This document shows, one piece after another, positions 18,331 through 27,565 of a DNA stretch of 64,000 nt. The notes beneath the pieces were generated by a model. It saw only the letters and a program-made list of their open reading frames with translations. It was not told where the DNA came from and searched no databases. The translations under genes were made by a program, and so were the position numbers. Numbering within the stretch: position 1 is the first letter of the stretch; each line of letters opens with the position of its first letter. Source of the DNA: Microcoleus sp. FACHB-68 (GTDB lineage Bacteria; Cyanobacteriota; Cyanobacteriia; Cyanobacteriales; Oscillatoriaceae); assembly GCF_014695715.1 (NCBI RefSeq), contig NZ_JACJOT010000016.1, positions 1 to 64,000 of the forward strand. The letters are read 5' to 3'.

Positions 18331-19206
18331 ATGCTTAATCAAAAAAATCAAAATTTTAAATTTAAACCTCAACGCTTAAAATGGTCGGGGTGGAAATACC
18401 TTTGGATGTATGGGCTACTGAGTGCGCTGGCCTTTATTATGCTTGTGCCCCTGTTTTGGTTGATCAGTACGTCCCTGAAGTCGCCGGCAGAGAACATTTT
18501 CCAATTTCCTCCGCAATTGCTGCCGGCTCAGCCAACATTACAGAACTTTGTCAAAGTTTGGTTGTCCGAACCTTTTGGCCAGTATTTGTTTAACAGCACA
18601 TTGGTTGCCGGTTTGACGGTGGGATTAAATCTGCTGTTTTGTTCTCTCGCTGCCTATCCTTTAGCACGGTTGGATTTTCGAGGGCGCGACTTGATTTTTA
18701 CCGCTATCGTTTCCACCATCATGATTCCCTTCCAAATCGTGATGATTCCCCTGTATATCTTGACCGTAAAACTCCGCCTGATTAACACTTACCTGGGCAT
18801 CATTTTTCCTTCCCTTGCTTCCGCCTTTGGCATTTTTCTATTACGGCAAGCTTTTATGGGTGTACCTAAAGAATTAGAAGAAGCTGCCCGAATGGATGGC
18901 TGTTCTGAGTTGGGGATTTGGTGGCATATCATGTTACCTGCCATCAAGCCGGCACTGGTGACACTGGCCATTTTTGTGTTTATCGGTTCTTGGAGTGACT
19001 TTTTATGGCCTTTAATTGTCTTAGATAAGCCTGAATACTATACGTTGCCTTTGGGAGTGGCAACCCTTGCCGGCACCACCTTTTCCTTAGATTGGCGGTT
19101 AATTGCTGCCGGTTCTGTGATTTCCATCTTGCCGGTGCTGTTTCTATTTTTGTTCGTGCAGCGCTACATTGTTCCCACAGATGCCGGTAGTGGAGTTAAG
19201 GGTTAA
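18331..19206 (+). CDS. sugar ABC transporter permease (MalG/UgpE family)
   Basis: Inner-membrane subunit of a carbohydrate importer, 291 residues with six membrane segments and the ATPase-contacting EAA loop (KELEEAARMDGCSELGIWWHIMLPAIKP, roughly 184-211). The C-terminal FVQRYIV-x-GxxAGxVKG end is typical of MalG-type permeases. No MalF partner, ATPase or binding protein occurs nearby, so it is an orphan whose partners must be elsewhere. The substrate is not predictable. The upstream region is AT-rich. Confidence 0.9.
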   Translation: MLNQKNQNFKFKPQRLKWSGWKYLWMYGLLSALAFIMLVPLFWLISTSLKSPAENIFQFPPQLLPAQPTLQNFVKVWLSEPFGQYLFNSTLVAGLTVGLNLLFCSLAAYPLARLDFRGRDLIFTAIVSTIMIPFQIVMIPLYILTVKLRLINTYLGIIFPSLASAFGIFLLRQAFMGVPKELEEAARMDGCSELGIWWHIMLPAIKPALVTLAIFVFIGSWSDFLWPLIVLDKPEYYTLPLGVATLAGTTFSLDWRLIAAGSVISILPVLFLFLFVQRYIVPTDAGSGVKG

Positions 19207-19399
19207 AGAGCAGTTTCGCCTCATTCTTCGCTGTCATTAAAGTCAACCCGTTTCTAAAGGTCAATTAAAGAAATATTGTATTGAACCTCGGCTGAAGTCA
19301 GGTTTAACACGACATTAGCACAGGCTAAACCATGAATTTGGTTGATGCTTTCCTATAAAAACTTGATAAGCTGCTTATTACCCAATAATCACAACGTTT

Positions 19400-22018
19400 T
19401 TATTTAGCCGCTAAAACTGCTTTCGGATAAGCAATGCGTTTGTGATTAAACTGTAGCCAAACTTGCACAAAAATTTCAGCAATTTTTGGCATCTCTTCGC
19501 GGGTTAAACCGGAATCTGTCAGCTGGTTATCCTGCCAGCGGGCGCGAAGGATCTTATTAACCATATTCAAAGCTTCTTCTGGGGTGGCGTCCTTAAGAGA
19601 TCGCAGCGCTGCCTCACAGGAATCTGCCAGCATGACAATTCCTGTTTCACGCGATTGGGGAATTGGGCCATCGTAGCGAAAATCCTCTTCGTTCACGGTT
19701 AAACTGGGGTCTTGGGCTGCTAGCTGCTGGGCTTGGTGGTAAAAATAAGCGATGAGCATGGTTCCCTGGTGTTCTGGGATAAACGCTTTAATCGCCGTAG
19801 GCAGCCGGCACTTACGAGCCATTACTAACCCTTCAAGGACGTGCTTTTTAATAATCTCCGCACTTTTCCAAGGGTCATCGATGATATCGTGCTTGTTAGG
19901 GCCACCCATCTGATTTTCAATAAACCCTAATGGATCGTGCATTTTACCGATGTCGTGGTATAGTGTGCCGGTTCTCACTAGCTCCACGTTACAGCCCAGA
20001 GCTTTGGCGGCTGCTTCGGCCAGGGTGGCAACAAATAGAGTGTGCTGGAATGTACCTGGAGCTTCCGAGGCTAAGCGTTTCAATAGAGGCCGGTTGGGAC
20101 TCGCTAATTCAGCTAAGCGGATGGGGGTAACGAGGTCAAAGACGTGTTCCAGGTAAGGGCTAAGGCCGAGTGCCACGATACTCCAAGCCAAGCCGGCGAG
20201 ACTTTGCAGCGCTGCCGCGCTGAGGACGGCATACCAGATCGAACCGGCACTCGCACTGGCCATCAGCGTCAAAAGCAGATACACAGTTCCTTGAGTTAAT
20301 CCGACGGCACCGCCTAAAAGGGCCAGTTCTTCGCGTGAGCGTAATCTGCCTGCGATCAAGCCACCGATCAAGCCCCCAGCGGCACTGGCGATTAAATGAA
20401 TTCCGTCAATTTCCAAGCCAACCGGCAGCACCCAACCCAGCAAAGCGACGACGGTTGTTCCGACGGCTGAACCATAGAAACTGCCCAGTAATAAACCAAT
20501 CGCGGGCAAGCTTGTGTGAGGCACCTGCAAAGCCACCAACAGCGGCGTACTTAAGGTTAGCAGCAGTACCAAGATGTGATCGCGCCGGCGCAACCCTGGA
20601 TGAAAGCGCCGCTCTACCACCCATAAAACGCCGACGGCACCGGCTACTAACCCACCTAAGCTGATCAACCCCACCCAGTTCGGCTCTCGCTGGCTTTTGC
20701 CGAAGTAATCGAGCAGGACAAAATCCGGCTGGTTAATCTGTTGGCCGGCGCGGACAATCACTTCACCCCGATCAATGGTAACAATGACGGGTTCTACCTC
20801 AGAAGCAACTTGCTCTGCCCGAAGTCTAGTGCGTTCTGCATCCCTGATCAAGTTGGGCCGTAAAACGGCCAGTAATATATCTGTCGAGAGCGATTCTGCC
20901 TCCGCTGGCACTGCTGTTCTAACTTGGAGGCTTACGGCGTGCTTTAAAATGCCATCCGGCAGTCCCGGAGAAATTCCTTGAGCCAAAAGACGTTCTGCCG
21001 CGTGATAAATGCCCACTTGCATTTTCTGCCAATCGGCCTCAGACAAAGCGAACAGCTCCGCATCGTATCGATTGGCCAGTCCAGTCACTGATGGTTCAGA
21101 AAGCGCTGCGACAGCCATCATATAACGTCGGCGGGCTTGAGTGATGGTCTCTAACAGGCTAGAAAAATTTTCCGCTGAAGCCGTTTGCCGATACGCTTGA
21201 AGTTCAGCAATGGCTTGCTGGCCTGCCACATTTAACGGAGGACGGATCTGTTTAATGACCCCGCTATAAGGATCTTTGCGGGCAAGCCGGCGCAGCGCTT
21301 CCAAGGATTCCTCTAAGGGTTTCCTCGCATTCGCCGGCAAGGGGTTACTATCGGGCTTTTTGCTATCCTTTTGCTCTTTTTGGTCTTTGAGCGCGGCTAA
21401 AACCGAGCGCCAGTCCGCTTCCCTTGCTTGACGCAAGTATAACTGCGTCTCAGTTGACAAGCTGGAAGTCTCTGTGAAGGGCACCACGCCGGCCATGCGG
21501 CGGAGTTCGTTACCTTGTTCGATGGCTCGTCTCAGGTCGTTGTATATCTGCTGGTTAACTGCCTGATCGATTTTTAATACGGGAACAGAGCCTATTCGGG
21601 CGGCTTTTCGGTTTTCTTCCGTGGTTTTGGTGTCCTCCACCTTCGCCGCTGTTGGCGCAACGATTGTGTAGGGAGCCGTCGTGCCAACATCCAGTTTTGG
21701 CTTATTGTAGAAGCGATGACCGATGGAGCCGGTGAGGCATACCACTGCCAGCACAAGCGAAATGGGCGTGTGCGCTCTGTAGTTCTGGCGTTGTGAAACT
21801 ATTGAGCGCTTTTGGTATACATCAGGTTGATTAGACGACACAGAGGGCAAAAAGCGAGATAAGGATTTGTGGGTTGACTTGGGTGATGTGCTGCCGGCAG
21901 CTTTAGCCTCAGCCAAGCTCTTTGTCAGCACTTTTGCTAATAGCCCTCGCCGCCACTGAGCACCATAGCGAATGCGAAGTTGTTCAATCTGCCGCGTCAA
22001 TGAAGAAAGCGTGTTCAT
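19400..22018 (-). CDS. pgpH: c-di-AMP phosphodiesterase PgpH (7TMR-HD)
   Basis: Membrane HD-domain phosphohydrolase predicted to degrade cyclic di-AMP to pApA. From about 872 residues: basic N-terminus, one membrane segment (PISLVLAVVCLTGSIG), a long extracytoplasmic 7TMR-HDED domain, seven hydrophobic segments, then the HD domain with HTLFVATLAEAAAKALG, LYHDIGKMHDP and PEHQGT. Start is set at 22018, where GGAGAG precedes the ATG; a GTG at 22069 has its ribosome-binding site too close. The matching synthase gene cdaA is at 58276-59220. No neighbour is in the same operon. Confidence 0.93.
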   Translation of the reverse strand: MNTLSSLTRQIEQLRIRYGAQWRRGLLAKVLTKSLAEAKAAGSTSPKSTHKSLSRFLPSVSSNQPDVYQKRSIVSQRQNYRAHTPISLVLAVVCLTGSIGHRFYNKPKLDVGTTAPYTIVAPTAAKVEDTKTTEENRKAARIGSVPVLKIDQAVNQQIYNDLRRAIEQGNELRRMAGVVPFTETSSLSTETQLYLRQAREADWRSVLAALKDQKEQKDSKKPDSNPLPANARKPLEESLEALRRLARKDPYSGVIKQIRPPLNVAGQQAIAELQAYRQTASAENFSSLLETITQARRRYMMAVAALSEPSVTGLANRYDAELFALSEADWQKMQVGIYHAAERLLAQGISPGLPDGILKHAVSLQVRTAVPAEAESLSTDILLAVLRPNLIRDAERTRLRAEQVASEVEPVIVTIDRGEVIVRAGQQINQPDFVLLDYFGKSQREPNWVGLISLGGLVAGAVGVLWVVERRFHPGLRRRDHILVLLLTLSTPLLVALQVPHTSLPAIGLLLGSFYGSAVGTTVVALLGWVLPVGLEIDGIHLIASAAGGLIGGLIAGRLRSREELALLGGAVGLTQGTVYLLLTLMASASAGSIWYAVLSAAALQSLAGLAWSIVALGLSPYLEHVFDLVTPIRLAELASPNRPLLKRLASEAPGTFQHTLFVATLAEAAAKALGCNVELVRTGTLYHDIGKMHDPLGFIENQMGGPNKHDIIDDPWKSAEIIKKHVLEGLVMARKCRLPTAIKAFIPEHQGTMLIAYFYHQAQQLAAQDPSLTVNEEDFRYDGPIPQSRETGIVMLADSCEAALRSLKDATPEEALNMVNKILRARWQDNQLTDSGLTREEMPKIAEIFVQVWLQFNHKRIAYPKAVLAAK

Positions 22019-22069
22019 CTGAACTCTCCGCACGATGCCCCCTGGCTGGTGAGGGCTTGTTTGTTCCAC

Positions 22070-22628
22070 ACTCCTACTTTAGCTAAGGAAGAATGTGGGT
22101 CAGTGATTACCACGCTCATACAACTCATGTGTGTCTGTTGTTGCCGGCCCGTAGAGGCACAAAATTCGCTGAAGGTGAGCGTTTATTCTCTGCTAGGCAC
22201 AGCTTTAAACCTAGTTGTTTTGCCAACTCATTATCACTATTTTCAACTTGACGAGCGGGCTGGCCAGGAACTGTATCGCAGGCATAATTATAAAACCGGG
22301 CGTGCGCCACGATCTTAAACCCACGGTGGCAACACTTGCGAACGGTTATAGTATGCCCTTTTACATTTAATGCGTCTTGCTGTTCAAAAAAATCCCCCTT
22401 AAGGATGATTTTAATGCGGCAGGATGAACGGACTCTCGATCTGCTCTTACCCGGTAAATAGGGGCGTGTCCGAAAAAGGAGGCAGCAGTTATTTTGTCTT
22501 GGCTGGGTGCTCACTTCACATCAAGGGTTTTCCAGTTGAAGGCGGGCTGGCTCTGGCTCGCTGAAAAAGTTGTTTTTTCGATTTCATTTTGTAAAATTTG
22601 TCAACTCTTTATTTTCAATTCTCCCCGA
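22070..22628. other. 559-bp spacer between divergent-facing ends
   Basis: Open frames on both strands (22049-22318 and 22125-22514) lack convincing composition or motifs. The region must hold the pgpH promoter. A hairpin-rich look around 22430-22480 (GGGGCGTGTCC, GGAGGCAGCAG) is noted without assignment. Confidence 0.35.
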
Positions 22629-23624
22629 TTAACGAAGCCTCATGACTTGGGGCGCTGCAACCGCCCTCAACCGGCTTGATTCAAGTGAAACATCTGAAAC
22701 CTCATAAACACCAGACCACGCAGCCACCAAGCGAGCTGCGAGCTGTAGAATCTCTGTAACCCCAACACCCCACAACCGACTCATAGAATCCGTTTCCGGT
22801 TGGCTTGATTGTGTGCGCCATGCAATTGGTAAGCCGGCAGTGCTGTTATAAGCTCCTGACAAAGCGCCGGTGATCGCGCAAGTGATTTGTGGGGCTTTCC
22901 CGATGCGAGCAGCGCGAATCACAGACAGACGCAAATCTTCTAACGTGCTTAAAAAACAATACAGCGCTAAAGTAATAGGCGTGGTGTTGGGTGTAGCTTC
23001 CTGATGCCTCACCAACATGAGCTTAGCCATTTCTAAACCGGCTCTTTGCTCTAACAAAGTCTGAACCTGCCGCAGCTGTGCCAAAAAAGCTCGATCCACC
23101 TCATCTGCACGGCTTTCTTCTAGATAAGCGATCATCAGGGGAATCAAAGTTGCAGCGTCGAGTTTCTCTTTCAGCGCTTGAGTCAGGGCAAATCCAACCG
23201 CCAAAACTCCATCGCACGACTGTAAGGCATTCGGCACACTTGCAACCGCCTGTTGTAGTTGCGCTTGCCGTTTGGCCTCATTTTCATGAAAAAACAGCGC
23301 CACTGGTAGCGTTGCCACAACTGCCTCAGTGCCGGTGAAAAGCTCAGGACGGAATTTTTCCCATCTGGCACGCCATTCATTTACATCCAACGCACCGGCT
23401 TGAATCAAACTTTGAGCGCCGGCAACTGCGATGCACCCCCAGCCTAGAGGCACAGCGCAATTTTGATAATTACTGCCCTGCCGGCTCAATCCCTGGTGGC
23501 TCACACCCGTCCACAGATGTGCCAATGACATTTGTGAGCTAACTTGATACTCAGCCCCCAAAGCTTCTCCAACCGCAGCCCCCAATAAGGCTGCTTCAAA
23601 TCGACTTAGGATTGAGTATTGCAT
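22629..23624 (-). CDS. ADP-ribosylglycohydrolase-like protein, probably inactive
   Basis: The 331-residue product has the fold signatures of the ADP-ribosylglycohydrolase family (PF03747): FEAALLGAAVGEALGAEY at about 9-26 corresponds to the family's GxxxGDxLGxxxE, and CAITGALSGAYNSTAGLPIAW near 254-274 to the C-terminal GAxxGAxxGxxxIP. The metal-binding aspartates are not seen: Asp of GD is Glu, the TDDT motif is absent, and the DTD before the C-terminal glycines is missing. It may bind a ligand without hydrolysing it. aroQ lies 115 bp upstream on the same strand. Confidence 0.7.
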   Translation of the reverse strand: MQYSILSRFEAALLGAAVGEALGAEYQVSSQMSLAHLWTGVSHQGLSRQGSNYQNCAVPLGWGCIAVAGAQSLIQAGALDVNEWRARWEKFRPELFTGTEAVVATLPVALFFHENEAKRQAQLQQAVASVPNALQSCDGVLAVGFALTQALKEKLDAATLIPLMIAYLEESRADEVDRAFLAQLRQVQTLLEQRAGLEMAKLMLVRHQEATPNTTPITLALYCFLSTLEDLRLSVIRAARIGKAPQITCAITGALSGAYNSTAGLPIAWRTQSSQPETDSMSRLWGVGVTEILQLAARLVAAWSGVYEVSDVSLESSRLRAVAAPQVMRLR

Positions 23625-23739
23625 TGCCTAGCGCCTCGTCCTGAGTGCCCAATGCCGAACACAAGCATTAACCGGGCGGCTGCATTAAAAATAAGAATTT
23701 TGTTTTTCGCCTTTGCCTTTAGCCCTTTGCCTTGTCCCT

Positions 23740-24216
23740 TCATGCTTCATCCTTTCTCAGATGGCCCAGCAGAGCGTGTAAACCGAGGCGATAACTGTCT
23801 GCGCCAAATCCACTGATCTGTCCAATAGCCACCGGCGCAATAAAGGAGTGGTGACGAAAGGCTTCTCGGCGGTAAATGTTACTCAGGTGCACTTCTACCG
23901 TAGGAATCGCCACCCCTGCGATTGCATCTCGAATCGCCACACTCGTATGGGTATAAGCACCTGCATTAATTAAAATCCCTTGATGATGCCCAGATGCCGA
24001 ATGAATCGCATCTACAAGCACGCCTTCATGATTCGACTGCAGCGTAGAGACTTTCGCTCCTAGCGCTCCTGCCTGATTTTCTAGTAGGCGGTTAATTTCA
24101 TCTAAAGTTACAGAGCCATAAACTCCCGGTTCTCGTTGACCCAGGAGGTTGAGATTTGGCCCATGCAGCACAAGGATACTTAACAGGCGCAACTGTCCCT
24201 GTTCGTTACTCAACAA
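23740..24216 (-). CDS. aroQ: type II 3-dehydroquinate dehydratase
   Basis: Third step of the shikimate pathway, dehydrating 3-dehydroquinate. The 158-residue enzyme shows [17 protein letters not shown], with the active-site Arg and Tyr, [15 protein letters not shown], and [17 protein letters not shown] with the catalytic His. No ATG fits the N-terminus; a TTG at 24216 (two TTG codons in a row) directly after the stop of an upstream small gene is the best start, suggesting translational coupling. Confidence 0.94.
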   Translation of the reverse strand: MLSNEQGQLRLLSILVLHGPNLNLLGQREPGVYGSVTLDEINRLLENQAGALGAKVSTLQSNHEGVLVDAIHSASGHHQGILINAGAYTHTSVAIRDAIAGVAIPTVEVHLSNIYRREAFRHHSFIAPVAIGQISGFGADSYRLGLHALLGHLRKDEA

Positions 24217-24217
24217 A

Positions 24218-24355
24218 CTACCGCCGACCTTTTGGTTCGCTGACTGGCACTGGAATCGGTTCTGGTTCGGGCTGAGCGTCTGGCCCTAAAAGTGCTTCGA
24301 TTAGCTTCCGCGCCCATTCCTTAAGTTTTTCCAGTATGTTATCAATGAAATCCAT
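24218..24355 (-). CDS. 45-aa amphipathic small protein with Pro/Glu tail
   Basis: ATG 24355 to TAG 24218 gives 45 residues: an acidic-basic amphipathic helix ([20 protein letters not shown]) followed by a [10 protein letters not shown] tail and a basic end. It stops one base before the aroQ TTG, so the two are probably coupled. I recall similar tiny proteins in cyanobacteria but not a function. The amphipathic helix suggests membrane or protein contact. The frame is short, so it should be treated as a good candidate, not certain. Confidence 0.6.
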   Translation of the reverse strand: MDFIDNILEKLKEWARKLIEALLGPDAQPEPEPIPVPVSEPKGRR

Positions 24356-24469
24356 TGAACACAAAGCTCCTTAATTTCAGCCTGAGCGACTGCTTACCCA
24401 CGAAAGATTTTAAGTGAGGCAAGCAGCATTTTAGTTCTTTACTCGATCATAACGAATGATCCCAATAGG

Positions 24470-25744
24470 TCAAGGAACGAAATTTTCGATAGGCTGCCGG
24501 CTTAACAATTTTCGCCGCAGGTGGTCGAGGGCCGCGCAGGCGCTGATGTGGCGAATTAAAGCCCGATCCCGTAGGGCACCAAATCGGTATTCAAAACTTT
24601 CCACTTCACCGGCAGGCCCAGCCAGACCGATATAAACTAAGCCTACAGGTTTAGTCTCACTTCCACCTCCAGGCCCAGCAATGCCGGTGATACTTAGCCC
24701 CCAACCCGCACCCAGTCTAGATCGGACGCCGCTGGCCATTTGCTTTGCCACTGGATCGCTAACGGCACCTAACTGCTCTAAATCTTCAGAATTCACACCT
24801 AAGAGGGAAATCTTCACTTGATTGTCGTAGGAAATGACACCGCCCAGGAAATAATTAGAACTGCCGGCCACCTCAGTCAGCATTTGTCCAAGTCCGCCGC
24901 CGGTACAGGACTCTGCCACAACTAAGGTTTCACCGGCATTCTGCAACAGCCGGCCTACCACGACAGGGAGAGTCTCATCATCCGCCCCGTAATAGTCAAG
25001 TCCCGCAATTTGTTGCAGTTGCTTCTCAACGGGTGTAATTAGCTCAATTGCCTCCATTTCTGAGCCGGCACGGGCTGAAATTCGCAACTTCACCTCACCC
25101 CGACTCGCATAAGGCGCAACCGTCGGGTTTGGTAAATTCAGAAAAGCAGAGACTTTTTCCGCCAAGGTAGACTCAGCAATGCCCCAAAACTTTAACGTCC
25201 GGCTGTAGATAATTGCTTGACCCCAGCCCTGACTTTTTAAATAAGGCACAGCCGTTTCTCGCCACATCCCATACATTTCCCCTGGCACACCAGGGAAAGT
25301 CAGAACGCTCAAGCCGGCACGGGGTTGCCAGATGATGCCTGGGGCAGTACCGGCAGGATTGGGTAAAATTTCAGCCCCGCGTGGAATTAACGCTTGTTTG
25401 CGGTTGCTGGGAGCCATTTGCCGCCCGCGCTGGGCGTATTTGTGAGCGATATCTTCTAGAATTTCTGCACGTTCAACCAGGGGGACGCCAAAAAAGTCGG
25501 CTAATGTTTCATGGGTGAGGTCATCCGGCGTTGGGCCAAGACCGCCGGTAAAAATCAGCACCTGTGATCGTTCACAGGCAATGGCCAATACTTGTTTAAG
25601 CCGATCTGGATTATCTCCCACCACCGTTTGAAAATAGTGAGGGATTCCCAGTTGGGCCAGTTGTTTTGCCAGAAATTGGGCATTGCTATTGAGAATGTCG
25701 CCCAGTAGAAGTTCTGTGCCGACACAGATAATTTCAGCACTCAT
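24470..25744 (-). CDS. cinA: CinA family protein (competence/damage-inducible, NMN deamidase)
   Basis: Two-domain protein: N-terminal MoaB/Mog-like domain (GTELLLGDILNSNAQFLA, FTGGLGPTPDDLT) linked to ADP-ribose pyrophosphatase activity in studied homologues, and C-terminal CinA domain (VAESCTGGGLGQMLTEVAG, GIAGPGGGSETKPVGLVYIG) with NMN deamidase activity, used in pyridine nucleotide recycling. ATG 25744 gives 424 residues, the family length; nineteen codons upstream come from spacer repeat (AGATTGTAGATTGTAGAT). Confidence 0.93.
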   Translation of the reverse strand: MSAEIICVGTELLLGDILNSNAQFLAKQLAQLGIPHYFQTVVGDNPDRLKQVLAIACERSQVLIFTGGLGPTPDDLTHETLADFFGVPLVERAEILEDIAHKYAQRGRQMAPSNRKQALIPRGAEILPNPAGTAPGIIWQPRAGLSVLTFPGVPGEMYGMWRETAVPYLKSQGWGQAIIYSRTLKFWGIAESTLAEKVSAFLNLPNPTVAPYASRGEVKLRISARAGSEMEAIELITPVEKQLQQIAGLDYYGADDETLPVVVGRLLQNAGETLVVAESCTGGGLGQMLTEVAGSSNYFLGGVISYDNQVKISLLGVNSEDLEQLGAVSDPVAKQMASGVRSRLGAGWGLSITGIAGPGGGSETKPVGLVYIGLAGPAGEVESFEYRFGALRDRALIRHISACAALDHLRRKLLSRQPIENFVP

Positions 25745-25820
25745 GGAGTTTTCGAGTTTAGATTGTAGATTGTAGATTTTAAACGGTGTCGGAGAGCGCA
25801 AATCTAAAATCTACCTTCGC

Positions 25821-26882
25821 TTAAGATTGGCGGGCGTGCTTCCAAACTCGCCAGCTAGCATAGCTTAGTAATGCCGTCGCACCCGATGCGTAAGCAATGC
25901 CACTTGGTATGCCTGAAAAAGCCAGGGCTAAACTCCCGACCCATAAAGTCAGGGCGTAAATAAACAGAACGGTTAATCTGTGGGACAAACCGGCTTCTAG
26001 CAGCCGGTGATGCAGGTGACGTTTATCAGCCGTGAACGGCGATTTTCCGCTGCGTAAGCGAGACAGAATTACAGCAGACATATCCAAAATCGGGACGGCC
26101 AGGATCAGGTAGGGCATCAGCACAGCAGTAACTGCGGTGCTTTTAACTAAACCAATGACGCCAACGCCGGCGAGGGTGAAGCCCATAAAATAGGCTCCTC
26201 CATCTCCCATAAAAATCTGAGCTGGGTTGAAGTTGTAGCGCAGGAAACCCAGTGCTCCACCGGCTAAAGCTGCTGCGATCAAGGCGGCTGCCGGTTGTTT
26301 CATAAACAAACTGACGAACAGCATGACAACGGCGGCAATGCCAGAGACACCGGCAGCTAATCCATCCAAACCGTCAATCCAGTTGATGGCATTGGCCATG
26401 CCGACCAACCAAATCACGGTAATGGGCAGACTCAGGATACCGAGTTGGGTAAGTCCTGTGAATGGAATTGTCAGAAAATCAATACTGACGCCAGCCATCC
26501 AAGACATTGTGGCAACCGCTGATTGCATCAACAGCCGGCTGATAGGCGAAAGGCCAAACAAGTCATCTGCCAGACCGATCAGGAAAAAAGCAATTCCGCC
26601 CAGGGTCACGCCCCAGATTTCATACTCTTGATCGCGATTGAGAATCTGGCCACCAGCGTCTACAAAACCTCCTAACCCCCAAACTACAAGGAGCGCTATA
26701 ACAGTGCCGGCAAAAATCGATACTCCTCCCAGGCGCACCATTGGGCGCTGATGGACTTTGCGTCCGCCCGGTTGGTCTACGCGGCCACTTTTAAGACCGA
26801 TTGTTTTGACAACTGGTGTGCTCCAGAGGACAACGAGGGTGGACACCAGAAAGGCGAGCAGGTGGTACAGATGGTAAGGCAT
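25821..26882 (-). CDS. wecA: polyprenyl-P GlcNAc-1-phosphate transferase (WecA/TagO/MraY family)
   Basis: Membrane enzyme transferring a HexNAc-1-phosphate to undecaprenyl phosphate, starting O-antigen-like or cell-wall glycans. The 353-residue protein has about ten hydrophobic segments and the family motifs: GGRKVHQRPMVRLGG near 39-53, the Asp-rich DDLFG, NAINWIDGLDGLAAG, GDGGAYFMGF, and the HLHHRLLEAG loop that favours WecA/TagO over MraY. It is probably cotranscribed with cinA 76 bp downstream. Substrate choice is inferred from the loop only. Confidence 0.9.
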   Translation of the reverse strand: MPYHLYHLLAFLVSTLVVLWSTPVVKTIGLKSGRVDQPGGRKVHQRPMVRLGGVSIFAGTVIALLVVWGLGGFVDAGGQILNRDQEYEIWGVTLGGIAFFLIGLADDLFGLSPISRLLMQSAVATMSWMAGVSIDFLTIPFTGLTQLGILSLPITVIWLVGMANAINWIDGLDGLAAGVSGIAAVVMLFVSLFMKQPAAALIAAALAGGALGFLRYNFNPAQIFMGDGGAYFMGFTLAGVGVIGLVKSTAVTAVLMPYLILAVPILDMSAVILSRLRSGKSPFTADKRHLHHRLLEAGLSHRLTVLFIYALTLWVGSLALAFSGIPSGIAYASGATALLSYASWRVWKHARQS

Positions 26883-27565
26883 CTGAAAATTATTGGGGTG
26901 CGAGCCGAAGAACGTATCAGGCAGAGTCTACTACATTTCAGACATTCAGAGTTACTTTTGGTTGACCAGGAATCCCAATCTTAAAATTTAGGTCGCCTTT
27001 ACCCTGCCCCTGCGAATATTCCAGCAAAATTGACTTTAGAATTGAGGCCGGCAGGAGCCTTGAGGGGCTTAACAATCGCTTGCGAACGATCCCCTCAAAC
27101 ACGCTGCATTTGATTTTATCTTTTCAAGGTTTAGACTTTCGCTTGAGCGTTCATGCCTTCAAACCGAACTCAGTTCAAAGCTGTAGCCATATCCAATCTG
27201 ATCGGATTCCTGGCAAATGCCATGCAAAATAAAAATAAAAACGTTTTCTGCTAACTCTGCTACAGCTCGTTTCAGCTCCATCTTGAGTAGGAAATATCTG
27301 TAAGATTTCGACAGATTCTTCCAACCTTACTAAAAAAAGAGGGAAGTGTTTGTAATGCTTCAAATGCGAAAAATAAGCTCAGCAATTAGGAATCACAACC
27401 CAAATAAAAAATGCTCCACCTCTTGCTAAGCAGCCGAGGTGAAGCATTTTAAGGCTGATGAAGTATTTCGCAAACCGGCCTGAGTATTTGCTAAAAATTC
27501 ATCCGCTCAATTTTTCTAGAGGAGTTGGATCTTTCAAATCTGCAAATACCTTAATCCCGGCTAAT
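26883..27565. other. 683-bp spacer between wecA and glyA
   Basis: It holds an inverted repeat, TTGAGGGG (27060-27067) and CCCCTCAA (27091-27098), enclosing a second small stem TCGC-TT-GCGA, and the glyA terminator at 27405-27450. A 62-codon frame at 27175-27363 on the minus strand has no support. Otherwise nothing recognised. Confidence 0.45.
27405..27450 (-). terminator. terminator downstream of glyA
   Basis: On the minus strand AAATGCTTCACCTC pairs with GAGGTGGAGCATTT with one internal mismatch (loop about 14 nt), and the stem is followed by TTTTTTATTTG. It lies about 115 nt after the glyA stop codon. Confidence 0.75.

Noticed and set aside
22125-22514. 129-codon minus-strand frame
   Set aside because: Cys/Arg-rich random-looking translation without start signals; left as spacer.
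27175-27363. 62-codon minus-strand frame between glyA and wecA
   Set aside because: No ribosome-binding site and aromatic-rich random-looking sequence.
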